A DNA stretch of 64,000 nucleotides, from the NCBI RefSeq assembly GCF_958979055.1, contig NC_084897.1, positions 26,872,628 to 26,936,627 on the forward strand. The letters run 5' to 3'. The notes below the pieces were generated by a model. The model was not told the DNA's origin. It saw nothing but the letters and a program-made list of their open reading frames with translations, and ran no database searches. Source of the DNA: Alnus glutinosa (taxonomy: Eukaryota; Streptophyta; Magnoliopsida; Fagales; Betulaceae). The stretch's first letter is position 1; the number at the start of each line of letters is the position of its first letter. The position numbers and the translations under genes are program-made. Positions 11,201 to 25,170 of this stretch are shown here, piece by piece.

Positions 11201-12355
11201 CAATTAACAAAAGAAACCCATACAATCCATCAAATTTCTTTTTGATAAGTCCATCAAATTTCTTCCCAAACTTAACCCAATTCTGAAAATCATCAACCAT
11301 AAACATCCCCAATTTCAGAACCTATTCCCAATTTCAGATTTCACCTCAATACCCTCAAATTTAGCAACTAACAATAAATCAAAAATCCAATGAAAATCAA
11401 TTATGCAATGACCCATTCGGCCATCCACAGCAACAAGCCACAAATCAGCCATCAAAGAAGCCCCAATCGTTTCCATCAACCCAAGCACAACAAACCCTAG
11501 AATATCATCTAAATCAAATCCCATAAAATCCATACCCGTTTACGGACCTAAGTAGAATCCCCCCACAATTCAACTCAAAAATCACCTACAAACTCTCAAA
11601 ACCGAAACCTTCTTCTCATTTTAACCTAAAATTTGAATCTAGGAAAATCCCTAATGATCCACATGATTTTTGTGCTTAACACATAATAGGTAACACGAAA
11701 ATTACAAAGGGAAGCTAAAGATTTTACCTCTTAAAGCCCAGGCCGGATTCTCTCTTCTTCTTCTTCTCTTTCATTCTCGGGCTCTCCCTCTCAACCTTGT
11801 GTTCTCCAGTGCTCACCCTCCATTTTCGGCTCAACACTCTCTCTCTCAGGTCCATGTGTGTGCGTGAGTGTGAGAGAGAGACGAAGAGAGGAAGAAGGAA
11901 GAGGGGGAAGGGGCTGGGTTGTGCGTGAGAGGGAGAGGAGAGAGGAAAGAAAGGAAAAAGGAAAAGAGAAGGAGAAGGGGGCTGCTAGTGTCCACTGAAA
12001 AAGGGAGAGAAAAAGAAAAGAAAAGAAAAGAAAGGAAAAAGGAAGAGAAAAGGAAGAGAGAGGGTGAGTGGGACATGTGTCCATGTGTGAATGGTTGGGA
12101 GAAGATAGTGTTATCTTCTCATAGCCAACCAAATGCTGACACGTGGCAAAGAGGATTACATTTTATTTAAATGCCCCAACTTATGTAAATTACATTAAGA
12201 CCCCATTTTATATGATTTCTATCATTTTAGAATTAATATTTGACCATATATTTATTTAAACCACACTATAATAATTATTACTCTTTCTATTATTTTACCT
12301 TAAGCTTAATTTATTTCGATAACACCATTATTATTACCTAGAATATAATTATTAA
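8274..12355 (+). mobile_element. LTR-like element of the TGTGAC(G/A)ACCC family, copy at 8 kb
   Basis: It starts TGTGACAACCC plus a T tract and is collinear with the element at 52217-56450: early 'cagcggaaaacataaa' and 'aaaatagtggacaaccc', then long AT-rich non-coding DNA, then a purine/pyrimidine-biased stretch at 11750-12070, then 'gtgaatggttgggag'. There are no coding regions; frames in the purine-rich part are composition artefacts. The right end is uncertain, because similarity to the 52-kb copy fades around 12290-12355 and no TSD matching the left flank (GCCCA) was confirmed. It could be a long solo LTR or a non-autonomous element. Confidence 0.6.
9237..9470. repeat. Minisatellite, about 8 copies of a 26-27 bp unit
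   Basis: The unit is close to 'ttattatgagcctcacgctc' plus 'tcttcg', repeated eight times with a few point changes (for example cctt for cctc, and aggctc for acgctc). It lies inside the LTR-like element. A related motif (gagcctTGTGCTC type) recurs in the tandem repeat at 12525-12665. Confidence 0.9.
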
Positions 12356-13177
12356 GCCCATCTATTAATGAATACAGAGACCAACGGATGAACTGAGGTT
12401 TACATATCAAGGCGTCAAGCAATTTACTAGACCAATGGGTAAACCGCAGTTTAGGTACCAAGGCATCAATTCAATGATAAGGCCGACGGATAAACCAAAG
12501 GTTGAAGGATTAATGATAATAAGCTGGCGGGCACAAGATCCACAGAGGGAGCACAAGGCTCCATAAAGATGATAAGCTGGCGGGCACGAGGCTCACAGTG
12601 GGAGCACAAGGCTCCGTAGCAGGCTGGCGAGCACAAGGCTCACAGTCGGGGCACAAGGCCCTAAGAACCAATAAGCAAGTATATGACTTAAGTAAATAAA
12701 GAGTTAAAGCAGATAAATGAATGTAATTAAATGTATATGGATATAACTGTAATCATTTGATTGCGTTGCATATGGTTAAATAAATCAGTGTATCGCTATG
12801 GTTGAGGACCGTTGATTCACTCGACCATAGGATGAGATTGTGGTGTTAACCACAATCACATGCGAGTTTTTGCAGGTATAAAGGAAGCAGGTTAAGGAGG
12901 AGGCTTTTAGCATATAATCATTATTTGGAGAAAGCAGTAATTATGTATTTATTAAGTGTTGTATGAGGCACATATGTTATTATTTTGGATTTAATTATTA
13001 TATCAGAACAAAAGGTTATTATTTTTATATTAAGGTTATTCAGTCAGCTCTAATGTGTCATTATAAAGAAAGAAAAATATATTCCGATGCCAATATTTAT
13101 AACTCTGATGACTTAGTAATGTCACGTGGAAATTGAAAAATTTTCACTTATGCTTTTTGTAAAAGCGGAGCGTTACA
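12356..13177 (-). mobile_element. LTR-like segment of the TGTAACG family, inverted
   Basis: On the minus strand it starts at 13177 with TGTAACGCTCCG followed by 'cttttacaaaaagcataagtg', which closely matches the start of the element at 23493. It ends near the 8-kb element, to which it is joined tail to tail. It carries a tandem repeat at 12525-12665. No coding sequence, no second end and no TSD are seen. Confidence 0.5.
12525..12665. repeat. Short tandem repeat (three roughly 50-60 bp units)
   Basis: The repeated words are 'gctggcgggcac(a/g)ag', 'ctcacagtgggag' and 'cacaaggctcc'. Three diverged units are visible. Read in reverse, the motif (gagcct..tgctc) resembles the 26-bp minisatellite at 9237-9470, so the two elements appear to carry related internal repeats. 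Confidence 0.75.
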
Positions 13178-13254
13178 AGATTTCACTGCCATAGTCTACT
13201 ATTTTTGGGACGCTAGAGCTAGCCTGCACAGAGAGAAATTTGTTTTTCTTTATT

Positions 13255-13690
13255 AATTTTTTAGATTTTAATTTATAAAACACTAAAAATATAAAAATTT
13301 TCTTCATAGTGAATTCAGAGGTCCTTGGGGTATGCCAAATAAACAGTTTAGTCATTGGAGTCAAATTTTGTTTGACGGATTCCGCTAGGTGCCACTTTTG
13401 AGCAAAATAATAAAAAAAAAAAGACGACATGTGTCACTCTTAATTAAAAAATATAAATATTTAAAACTAAATACTGTTTTTAAAAAAATGAAAGAGGCTT
13501 TAGGGGAACCGGCAGCCACTCCCAACCAATGAGGGTGGCCGGAAGTGGCGCAAGGCCACCTCTAGCTCATGGGACTTCTTAATTGACTTTGATGCGATGA
13601 CTGAGAGCGATTTGTAATTCAAGCCAACCACAGAAACTGATTGTACATTTTCTCCTTAAAATAAAAAATAAAAAATAAAAATAAAAATAA
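13255..13690. repeat. Repeat R, copy 2
   Basis: The words run in the same order as the 7.7-kb copy: 'gtgaattcagaggtccttgg', 'gacggattccgctaggtgcc', 'gacgacatgtgtcactc', GC-rich core 'ggcagccactcc...gaggccacctc' and the mirrored arm 'cttaattgactttgatgcgatg'. It passes directly into unit U. The 77 bp before it (13178-13254) contain nothing recognised. Confidence 0.65.
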
Positions 13691-14190
13691 ATAAATTAAG
13701 GATGGCTGGCACCAACAATATAAATGGGAAATGAAAATGAAGTACTTAAAATTACTCTCAACTCCGATAATACTGTTCGTTAGAGCCCGCGTTACTAATA
13801 ATACTCCAATTCGAGGGAGAACTCTGGTATGAGGTGAAACTTTCATGGGAGGTGGAACTCTGGTGGGAGGTAGAGCTCCCAAGGGAGGTGGAACTCTGGC
13901 GGGAGGGGGAACTCCCATGGGTGCCGGAACTCTAGCGGGAGGTGAAACTTTCACGAGTTGCAAAATTCTTGCGGGGAGGGAACTCCGATGTGGGGTGGAA
14001 ACTATTGGGGGAGGTGGATCTCCCAAGTGAGATGGAGGAGAAGAGCAGGAGAGAAGCCAAATTATGATGAAGGAAATAATGAGAAATGCTATAGGAACAG
14101 AAACTTCGGTGCTATTTCAGAATTGGGAATTTCTGGCGGATGTAGTTATCCGAATGCGAGGTATGAGTTGGGTAAGCAGATTAATCAGAA
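13619..14190 (-). pseudogene. Unit U, copy B: proline-rich repeat ORF with decayed start
   Basis: The minus-strand frame is open from 14116 to 13619. It reads a hydrophobic segment (IAFLIISFIIIWLLS), SPPSH, GDPPPP and then a hexapeptide-like repeat (PPARVP, PPTRVP and variants) encoded by an 18-bp DNA repeat. Compared with the copies at 28657-29037 and 36297-36623, the N-terminal ATG (MELLN) is lost and a TGA at 14117-14119 replaces a sense codon. The family is not recognised. It lies about 2 kb downstream of GLR-B on the same strand. The C-terminal end runs into low-complexity DNA, so this copy is judged non-functional. Confidence 0.4.
13815..14030. repeat. 18-bp degenerate tandem repeat (unit near GGAACTCTGGCGGGAGGT)
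   Basis: About 11-12 copies with substitutions are found here. The paralogous segments carry fewer: about 8 at 28680-28835 and 3-4 at 36395-36460. Copy number therefore changed after the segments were duplicated. Confidence 0.75.
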
Positions 14191-15240
14191 TTAAAATTTT
14201 GTTCTTTTTATGAATTTCGGGCAAAGAGAATTTAAATTTTTTTTGAAATTGTGTTTGGGTGTTGAATTTTTGAGATTGAAAAAAGTGTTTTTTAATAGTA
14301 AAAAATGATTAGATTGTATGAAAAGTTGTGTGTAATGATTGGTGTTATTAAATATTAATATTAATAATGATTGAAATAATATTTATTAATTATTAAAAAA
14401 TATTATTTAATTATTTAAAGAGTGGGACCCACACGTTTCTAGGTGGCCAAGCTCTTCCGTTCAGACGTTGAGTTAAAAACGAAAACTGCCAAGCGCTCCT
14501 TCATCCCTTCTCTTCCAAACTATGCATCTAAACTCAGACCAAGAAATAGACAAACACATATAGAAGAATGAGAAAATCACACACCATATGTAAGAAAATA
14601 ACAAAAACCAGAAGAAGAACAAGCGCAAGAAAAGCACACCATCTCAGACGCACCGCCCTCACCCACCACCCGTTCTTCACCTAGAGACCACAAGCCCTCA
14701 TCGCCACCGTTAGATTCCTCATCACCCTCTTCGCTTTCCTCCGATCGATCCTTTCACAGCAATGAACTCAAACACACCACCACACTCCTCAAAACCCCAC
14801 CATCAGCCACGGCGAACTGGGCGTTCCCGGTAGACCCAGTGGTGGTGGCCATGGTGAACCCAGGAGCCCGAGAGGGCTTCACCAGCGTCAGAGAAGTTGA
14901 ATCAGGCACTAACAACTGTGACTAGGGTGGCCTTCTTTTTTTTGTTTTCAATTTTAATTATTTTTTGTTTGATTTAATTTTTGATTATTTCTATTAATTA
15001 AATGTGGGACCCACGTGTTTTTGTTTGACTTTGGAGACAGATTGTCTCACGCGTGGGCCCCAGTCATCGAAGCAGCAAAATTCAGTCCTGAATTTTGCCT
15101 GAATTCGGAGCATTTCCGGATGGGTGGGTTTTGAAAATAACCCGAGAAAGAATTACGATTCTTCTCTCAATCCAAACTCCCTGTGAGAGAAGTTGCTAAT
15201 TAATAAGGGATAGACTTCTCTCCAAATTTCTATCCTGTTC
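14191..15240. other. Unclassified insertion-like segment with a possible captured exon
   Basis: AT-rich flanks (14210-14400 and 14930-15000) bracket a GC-richer core (14460-14930). Inverted 'gtgggacccacacgt / gtgggacccacgtgt' words lie at 14422 and 15004. In the core, one plus frame ends VDPVVVAMVNPGAREGF... and stops at a TAG near 14925, preceded by a CT-rich 5'-UTR-like stretch. No family is recognised. It may be a MITE-type element that picked up gene DNA, and the coding nature is doubtful. Confidence 0.25.
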
Positions 15241-16175
15241 ATTGAATTAATATATAATTTTTATATGCATTTTTAATAGATTTAATTAAAAAAATACATG
15301 TGAAAAGTATCAAATAACAGTTTTGTTTATCTAATGGGCGGCCTAAATTTCCTCCAGCCATTTGTTTACCCCCATAATTTATAAAATATGATGCAACCCA
15401 AGCAATGAAGTTAATGTTTTTAATGAAATTAATGCTTAATTCATAACCGTCCAAGCTATATAAAAATTAAAGCTTTGTAATGTAGTCTCTTTCATCATAC
15501 TATATTTTTTTCGTTGTTTTTTAGAAAAAAATTAACTCTTTTTTTTTTTTTCATTACCAAATAAGTTTCTTCATTTTTATTACAAAAAAAAAAATTCAAA
15601 AATTCTTTCATCTTTATATCACATTGTTAAAGATACAACTCACATCAGTAATAACAAGCATCTCAATGAAAACAATGAAGAGTCATTCAAATAACTGAAG
15701 ATAATAATAATTAGACAGTTGAAGAGATCTCACCATACATTAAATATAAAACGTTAGAAAATGTATAGGGAGATAGAAGGTGAATAGTTATAACAATTCA
15801 TAATTGTAGTAGAAGTTCAATGGTTGTGTAGTTGTTATAAATATCAATACATTGATCCCATAATATTCATGGAGAGAAATATTTAGTTCTAAAATCTTAC
15901 ACATTAATCTCTTTTTTGGGCTATTCAAACAAACAAAACAAACAACAGAACTTTTTATCAAACGGGCCAAGTAATTGCCTCGAAGGAGAGACCAGATCGA
16001 AACATATCAACTAGTCGACCTTTCCTAAATATATATGCTTCGGTCTACATCACATTTCTACATTTGTTACAAATATTATTACAATTAAGAGAAGAGTAAT
16101 GCTAGATGCAATTGTCTAATAATATTGACGTAGCACTCTAAATTTATTATTGGATCCTTATTGCTATTTGTTTAT
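15241..16175. other. GLR-B 3' intergenic DNA, no gene seen
   Basis: AT-rich sequence. The last part (about 16030-16175: 'acatcacatttctaca', 'gctagatgcaattgtctaataatattgacgtagcactctaaat') is the conserved 3' flank found downstream of GLR-C, GLR-D and the lost copy at 36.8 kb. It probably includes the 3' UTR. Confidence 0.5.
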
Positions 16176-19483
<3,308 letters not shown>

Positions 19484-20215
19484 GGCGACCGCGCGTTTCC
19501 AGCACGAGGACACCAAACAACCTAGTCATAAACGATGAAAATAAGCCAAGGTACGTATATATGTTAAAGCAGGGACACCCATGTACACACAGACATGAGA
19601 CATCCATATACAAATGCGTGTATATATATAAAGCCATGAATTAAGCAAATGCTTGAAACTTAAGTTGCTCTTTGAAGCACGCAAGAAAACAAGTACCTCT
19701 AAAAACTACTTCTTTACAAGCTGCGAAGTTTAACGTTGAGTACTAGATATATGCCTTTTCTCAATTTGTTGTGGCTTAGCATCTTTATGGTCAAAGACAG
19801 AGTGATACAAGCCTGATGAGATGGAGGGAAAGGGGAACCTTGTGGATCTGGACTCCAACACAATTTGTGTCCATTCGACTCATTTTTCTCTTTCTAGCTT
19901 ATCTTCCTTTCTCACCTCCAAACTTGATGGACATTGGATGCTATACATAATACATTTAATTTGAAATGGACAGATCCCTGCCTACCATATGCCCCTTTAC
20001 TTTCTGAAATTATGGCCACTAATTATTTTGGCTTCATGATATATTTCCTTACCTCCTTTAGTCTTTTTCAATAATGCATTATATGCTCGACTCCATCAAT
20101 ATTGATGTGATCATCTAGGCCACTCCAATGCTGTGAATTCTGTCCCATCTCAATGGTTAATTGTCACCCCATTTACGATATCTAAATTAACATCATCGAA
20201 ATTTTCAGTTTTTGG

Positions 20216-20294
<79 letters not shown>

Positions 20295-20560
20295 CGTGGT
20301 AAGACAGTTGTGTATGTAGTGAAATTTCAAGTCACGTCACTTTTGTAGGGACTAAGCTTTTGATCTAATCCCATCAGACTTTGGAACACCCCGCTTGACT
20401 TGGAGTCTTTGCATTAATTACTGACGTGGCATAATGTAAACGTAACTAAAAGAAAATTATAGACACGTCACAAATCATGAAATTTTTTGTAGTGGCATGA
20501 TCACGTTTGTGGTGCCCTATGGCACTTAGGGAAAAATTTGATTTTTTTTTTTTTTTTTTA
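19484..20560 (-). promoter_or_regulatory. GLR-B 5' flank
   Basis: Homologous to the GLR-A, C and D upstream DNA over roughly 1 kb. Unlike A, C and D, the bases before the ATG read CGTGCTGG instead of CGTAGTGC, so the probable 5'-UTR intron acceptor is missing. The 60-bp hairpin of A and D is absent. A long (TA)n tract at 20219-20290 interrupts it. The DNA from 20560 to 21070 holds a G run (20856-20872) and low-complexity sequence, with no gene. Confidence 0.5.
20219..20290. repeat. (TA)n microsatellite, about 36 repeats
   Basis: Uninterrupted TA dinucleotides in the GLR-B 5' flank. Similar tracts occur at 21157-21209, 21870-21933 and 34746-34798. Confidence 0.95.
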
Positions 20561-21069
20561 GAGTGAAATTTGAATGTATAAGAGCTTTGAATTTTGAATG
20601 CATGATTTACTCCTTCAACCAAACCTTTCATCAGACTTTACTCCTCCATGGCTCCATCCTCATCTTCACCCCCTCTTCATGCTTACCCTCCATCTTTGCT
20701 CCTTCAACCAAACCTTTCATCAGCCTTTACTCCTTCAACCAACCTCATCAATTCCTGCATCTATTCCATAACCCATAGCCTTCCACAATTACAACATCTT
20801 CGTAAGGAGGTCTACGTGTTGTGCACAGGGGAGGAGCCAGCCTTTCAACTTTTGGGGGGGGGGGGGGGGGGGGCAAGATTGATAAAAAAAAAAATGGAGG
20901 GGCAAATCTGAAAAAATAAAAAAATTTGGACATAAATTTCCTACAAACTGATTTGTATGAAATATCCTACAACCCACATGTAAAAGTGACATGTGTCCCT
21001 TGGCATGTGAGAAGCACATGTTGATTTAATTGCATGTGTTTCTCACATGCTTAAAGGACACATGATGGT

Positions 21070-21153
21070 ATGTCCAATTGGTAATTATTCTTCTCTTCAC
21101 ATTGGGGAATGCCAATTAGCACCATCCAATAAATGATCATGCTACCGTATACA

Positions 21154-21211
<58 letters not shown>

Positions 21212-21660
21212 TTTAAGGTCCGTTTGAGTTTGCGATTTTAAAATGTACGATTTAAAAAAATAATTTTTAAAAACGCAGTTAAGTGTTTGGCAAAATCGCA
21301 GTTTGGCCTTTAAAATCGCAAATTAACCTTTAAAATTTTGCGTTTTCAAAAAAGCACCTTATTACTTGCAATTTGAAGAAAAAAAAATAGTTTTCTACAT
21401 TTTTAAATCGCAATATTTTAAAAACGCAATTCCAAAAAGATTCATTTTCTGATATTTTGTTTAAAATCAAACTTTTTGTTTATGAAATCGCAATCTCAAA
21501 TCTACCTTTAGATTGATATTTGACTCAAAAGTTTAGGGTTAGGGTTAGAGTTAAATTTTCCAATCCAATTTCATAAGTGGATCAGATAGCTAGGATCGAA
21601 ATAAGCTGCAACCTACAAGTGAAGCTGCTTGGCTCAGTGTAATTAATCCACCGACAAATT
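21070..21660. pseudogene. IRE1 last-intron remnant in the GLR array (copy near GLR-B)
   Basis: The block 'ttagcaccatccaataaatgatcatgctacc', (AT)n, 'gactcaaaa...ttttccaatccaatttcataagtgg...', 'aagctgcttggctcagtgtaat' is shared with 34640-35110 and 43545-43870. It aligns with the IRE1 last intron at 59700-59870 ('ccccatccaataagtgatcatactac', 'gaactttccgacccatttcatat'). This copy stops before the exon border. A Tourist-like MITE is inserted at 21216-21507. Confidence 0.5.
21216..21507. mobile_element. Tourist-like (PIF/Harbinger) MITE, 292 bp, TTA target duplication
   Basis: The ends are AGGTCCGTTTGAG and CTCAAATCTACCT (inverse AGGTAGATTTGAG), 10 of 13 matching. TTA flanks both sides (21213-21215, 21508-21510). 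The paralogous segment near GLR-C (about 34840, 'aggtttagattgata') is an empty site with a single TTA. The interior repeats 'aaatcgca' and 'aaaacgca' words. It is non-coding. Confidence 0.8.
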
Positions 21661-21865
21661 TCCTTGTAGAACAGGTGTTTTCCTTTGGACGCAAGGGAAG
21701 AATATCATTCCCCAATTTTCCTTGATATTATTCTACGTACGTTGCCACGAGTCTATGCACGGACCAAAATTGAGATGAGATGCATGGCTGGAGCACTCAA
21801 TTGTAGCCACCACCTCATAATTAACAACAAAAGTATTATACCTTAGCAACCTAAAACGACAATGA

Positions 21866-21960
<95 letters not shown>

Positions 21961-22529
21961 CAACCACAATGAAATATATATAGATATAATTATAATTATT
22001 ATTACAAATTAATTGTTACGAGAATACTTTCGCAAACTCGAAACGGGATAGTTTTAGGTTTGTAGAGGGAACCTAAACCTTTAAAGTCGTTAAAGGAACC
22101 TTAGACCTTTTTCAAATACTAGGTTTGAGATTAATTTTCTGCTTGTTTCTATTATCCATCAACAACTCTTTAAATATAGATTACAACTTGACTCCTAATT
22201 GAAAGATAACACTAAGAGATAACTCCCCTACTTCTACCAACCAAGATAACAATAGACTCCTAATGAAATAATAAAACATAAGCTTAACACTCACGGAGAT
22301 ATACTCGACGTGAAAAACATTTAAAATAAACTCTAATAGTCTAGAAATAACTATAATAGGCTATTACTAATTTAAGACTTCTATTCTTATAACATTAATC
22401 TGTCCAAAATCTAATGATAATTTTTACTACCACATTTAAAAATAACATTTCTCAAACAACATTTTGTCAAGATCATTTTTAACATTTTTGAAATGAGATG
22501 AGTTTTTTTTTTAATTTGGGTCTAAGATT
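21661..22529. other. Intergenic DNA, no gene seen
   Basis: It holds a (TA)n tract at 21870-21933 directly followed by an A run (21936-21960). The rest is AT-rich with no recognisable gene or repeat end. Confidence 0.5.
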
Positions 22530-22581
22530 ATTAGGCATAAGATTTAGTTTGAGAGATCCTTGAGATATGCCCAAAAAATAA

Positions 22582-23268
22582 GGATTAAATATACTTTTGG
22601 TCTTTGAATTTTGGAAACTTTATTTTTTAGTACCTGAGTTTCAATTCGCATCATATATAGATGGTACCTCAATTTTGAGAAAAAACCGAATTAGTACCTT
22701 AGTTAAGTTTTCCGTCTAAAAACTAACGGGGGATTGACACGTATTACAGTATAAAAAATTAAAAAATCTTTAAAATTTAATTAATAAAATTAATTAAAAA
22801 AAAAAAAAAAAAGAAGAAAAGGGGTGGCCGGCCACCCCTATTTTGGCCCAAGGGAGCCACCCTCTTAACCGGTCTGGGGTGGCTGAACCACCCATGGGGG
22901 TGGTTTGGCCACCCCATGGCAGGAAAAAAAAACAAAAAATCAAGGATTTTGGCCGATCTAGGGGTGGCTTAGCCACCCTCCTCCTTTTTCTTTTTCTTTT
23001 TCTTTTTTTTTTTAAAAAAAAGTTTTTAATAATTTTTTTAGTTTTATTATTTTTTTAATTTTTTAATTTTTTTTTTTTTTTGTAATTTTTTATATTGTGA
23101 CATCAGGGGTTAACACGTGGCGGACCGTTAGTTTTTGGACGAAAAACTTGACTAAAATAATAATTTGGTCTTTTTCCAAAACTAAAGTATCATCTGTGAT
23201 GCGAATTGAAACTCAGAGACTAAAAAATAAAGTTTTCAAAACTCAAGGACCAGAAATGTATTTAACCC
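22582..23268. mobile_element. Mutator-like (MULE) MITE, 687 bp, with long inverted repeats and 9-bp TSD
   Basis: The termini GGATTAAATATACTTTTGG and GGGTTAAATACATTTCTGG (right end read in reverse) begin inverted repeats of about 160 bp that include 'aaactttattttttagt'. The 9-bp direct repeat AAAAAATAA flanks it (22573-22581 and 23269-23277). The centre is GC-rich with repeated 'ggggtggc/gccacccc' words. It is non-coding. The long TIRs plus 9-bp TSD fit the Mutator superfamily; the TSD is A-rich, so slightly weaker as evidence. Confidence 0.8.
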
Positions 23269-23588
23269 AAAAAATAATTTAGTCACTGGAGTCAAATTCT
23301 TTTAAAACATTTGAAGGATTGCGTTAGGTGCCACGTCTGCCCCAATAAAATGACAACATGTCACTCTTAATTAAAAAATATAAATATATAAAACTAAATA
23401 TTATTTTAAAAAATGAAAAAAGAAAATGAAGAGGCTTTGGGGAAACCGACAGCAACCCCCAGCCAATGGGGGTGGCCGGAAATGGCACGCGGTGTAACGC
23501 CCCCGCCTTTTACAAAAAAGCGTAAGTGAAATTTTTTTAATTTCCACATCACATTACGACATTATCAAAGATGAGATCTGGTAGCAGA

Positions 23589-23621
<33 letters not shown>

Positions 23622-23946
23622 CTATCTGAAATACCTCTAGACATTTCTTAAAAATTATTTAATTACTCTATGCTAATTACATCAAGACGTGTGTCACTGA
23701 TGACACCAAAAGCATTCATGGAAAACCTACTGGATGCAAACCTTTCTCTAAACATGATATATACAAAAGCATGAGAACACCAATAATTACAACTAAATAT
23801 ACGAATATTGACTTTGATCCTTAAAGCTAGCATAATCCATTTCTTCATCTTTAGAACCTGCACCAATAAATATGTGATTGCAGATTCTTCTACAATCTTA
23901 TACTGTAATCAAGTGAGTCAACTGTTTTCAATAATATAATGACTAC

Positions 23947-25170
23947 TAGAGGTGGGCAAAACCGTGCAAAACCGCACCGCATGAACCACACTACCCCACC
24001 CCGCCCCTACTGATTTTTACGTTGATATTTGCGGGCACGATTTGGATTTTTGCCAAATTGTGCGGGGCGGGGAGGGGCATGGGTTTAGGATTTTCTCAAC
24101 ACCGGATCCTCGCCCCGCCCTGCACTACATAAACCTAAAACACCTAAAAAAATAATTAAAAAAAAACCCCTAACCCCCCTGTCCAGCGACTCCGGCTGTC
24201 CCTCACGAGTCATGCAACTCACGCCTCACTTCAAATGAAATGAGTCATCATTTCTTCATCTTTGTTACTACTCAATACTCACACATTGAATTCTTTGAGC
24301 AGGACAAGAGGAAGACGGCGGCTAAGATGTTGGCTAAGATAATTTGATTTGCGAAAAGAAGACGAAAGAGAAAGAAGAGACGAAGCCTGAATTTCAGGGA
24401 AAAGGAAAATCGTTTTCGTCGATTATTGAAGACCTTAAGGGTAAAATTGTAAAAGTTGGGAGGTTGGAAGACTCTAGAAACCACGTGGCAGATGATGATT
24501 GAAGTTTGTTTCAAAGTGACTTATAGATATAAGTCACTACTAACTCTAAACGGTGCCTTTTTGCATGTGCGTTCTGGCTTTTGCAGCCTGTTTTCATACG
24601 GTGCATTTAACCCTAATTTTCAAAAACAAAAAAATGTGAAAACTGAAAAAGTAAAAACGCCGCGCGGCCTCTTTAATTTTCCTCATCTTCTTCTTCCATC
24701 TCAGACCATCTCCATCTTTCTCACTCCTCCACTTCTTCTTCTTCTAGTTCTTCTAGAGTTTACAAAATGGTGACCATGGAGAGCAAGAGCTTGATAGGCC
24801 TCGTGAATCGGATACAGAATGTGATGGGAGTGGCTGATTCGTCGACAGGAGTGGCTAATTCAAGACCTTCAGTTGTGGCTCAGGGATTGCGTCCTTGTCC
24901 ATAGGTTGATGTTTCTCTGTTACTATAAATTTTTTATGATTTGTTTGTTTCCTAAGAAAATCGAGAAAACGAGAAATTTGGTGATTTGTTTTTGGCTTTG
25001 GTTTGAATTCGCCCCGCCCTACACAACCCACACTCCCCGCCCCGCATGTACACGCCCCTCATGGTTCCACTCTGTAACACACTGTTCACGGGTTGAGAAT
25101 TCTCAACCCGCAGGGGTGCGAGGCGGGGGCAAAAAGGGCAGAAATCTGCCCCGCCCCGTGCACACCCCTA
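23947..25170. mobile_element. hAT-type non-autonomous transposon, 1224 bp, perfect 8-bp TSD
   Basis: The left end TAGAGGTGGGCA and right end TGCACACCCCTA (inverse TAGGGGTGTGCA) are the Ac/hAT-like terminal motif. The 8-bp repeat ATGACTAC flanks it (23939-23946 and 25171-25178). Subterminal regions are rich in 'ccgccccg/cggggcgg'. There is no transposase. The interior holds a CT-rich 5'-UTR-like tract followed by a dynamin-like N-terminal coding piece (24677-24905). Confidence 0.9.
24677..24905 (+). pseudogene. Captured 5' exon resembling the N-terminus of a DRP1-type dynamin-related GTPase
   Basis: A CT-rich leader (24678-24765) is followed by ATG at 24768. The frame reads MVTMESKSLIGLVNRIQNVM... 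and runs about 44 codons to a TAG ending near 24904. Plant DRP1 proteins (especially the C/E type) begin M-x-T-M-x-SLIGLVNRIQ, so the match covers the first 20 residues. The GTPase G1 motif is absent. The downstream T-rich DNA could be part of the source intron. It lies wholly within the hAT-type element. The assignment is from motif memory only. Confidence 0.45.

Noticed and set aside
11791..12170. Open frames on both strands in the purine/pyrimidine-rich part of the 8-kb element
   Set aside because: Low-complexity composition, no motif, not conserved in the 52-kb relative.
8274..13177. A single element spanning TGTGACAACCC (8274) to AGCGTTACA (13177)
   Set aside because: The ends belong to two different LTR-like families in inverted orientation, and the flanks (GCCCA / AGATT) do not match as a TSD.
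19484..19516. Upstream in-frame ATG in GLR-B that would add 11 residues
   Set aside because: It is absent from A, C and D. The downstream ATG begins the signal peptide in all copies.
20856..20872. G run that could form a G-quadruplex
   Set aside because: A simple homopolymer next to A runs; length may be a sequencing artefact and nothing around it suggests function.
21532..21556. Telomere-like ttagggttaggg words (also 27225-27240 and 43572-43590)
   Set aside because: Only two to three units, and shared by duplicated segments; no evidence of an interstitial telomere.
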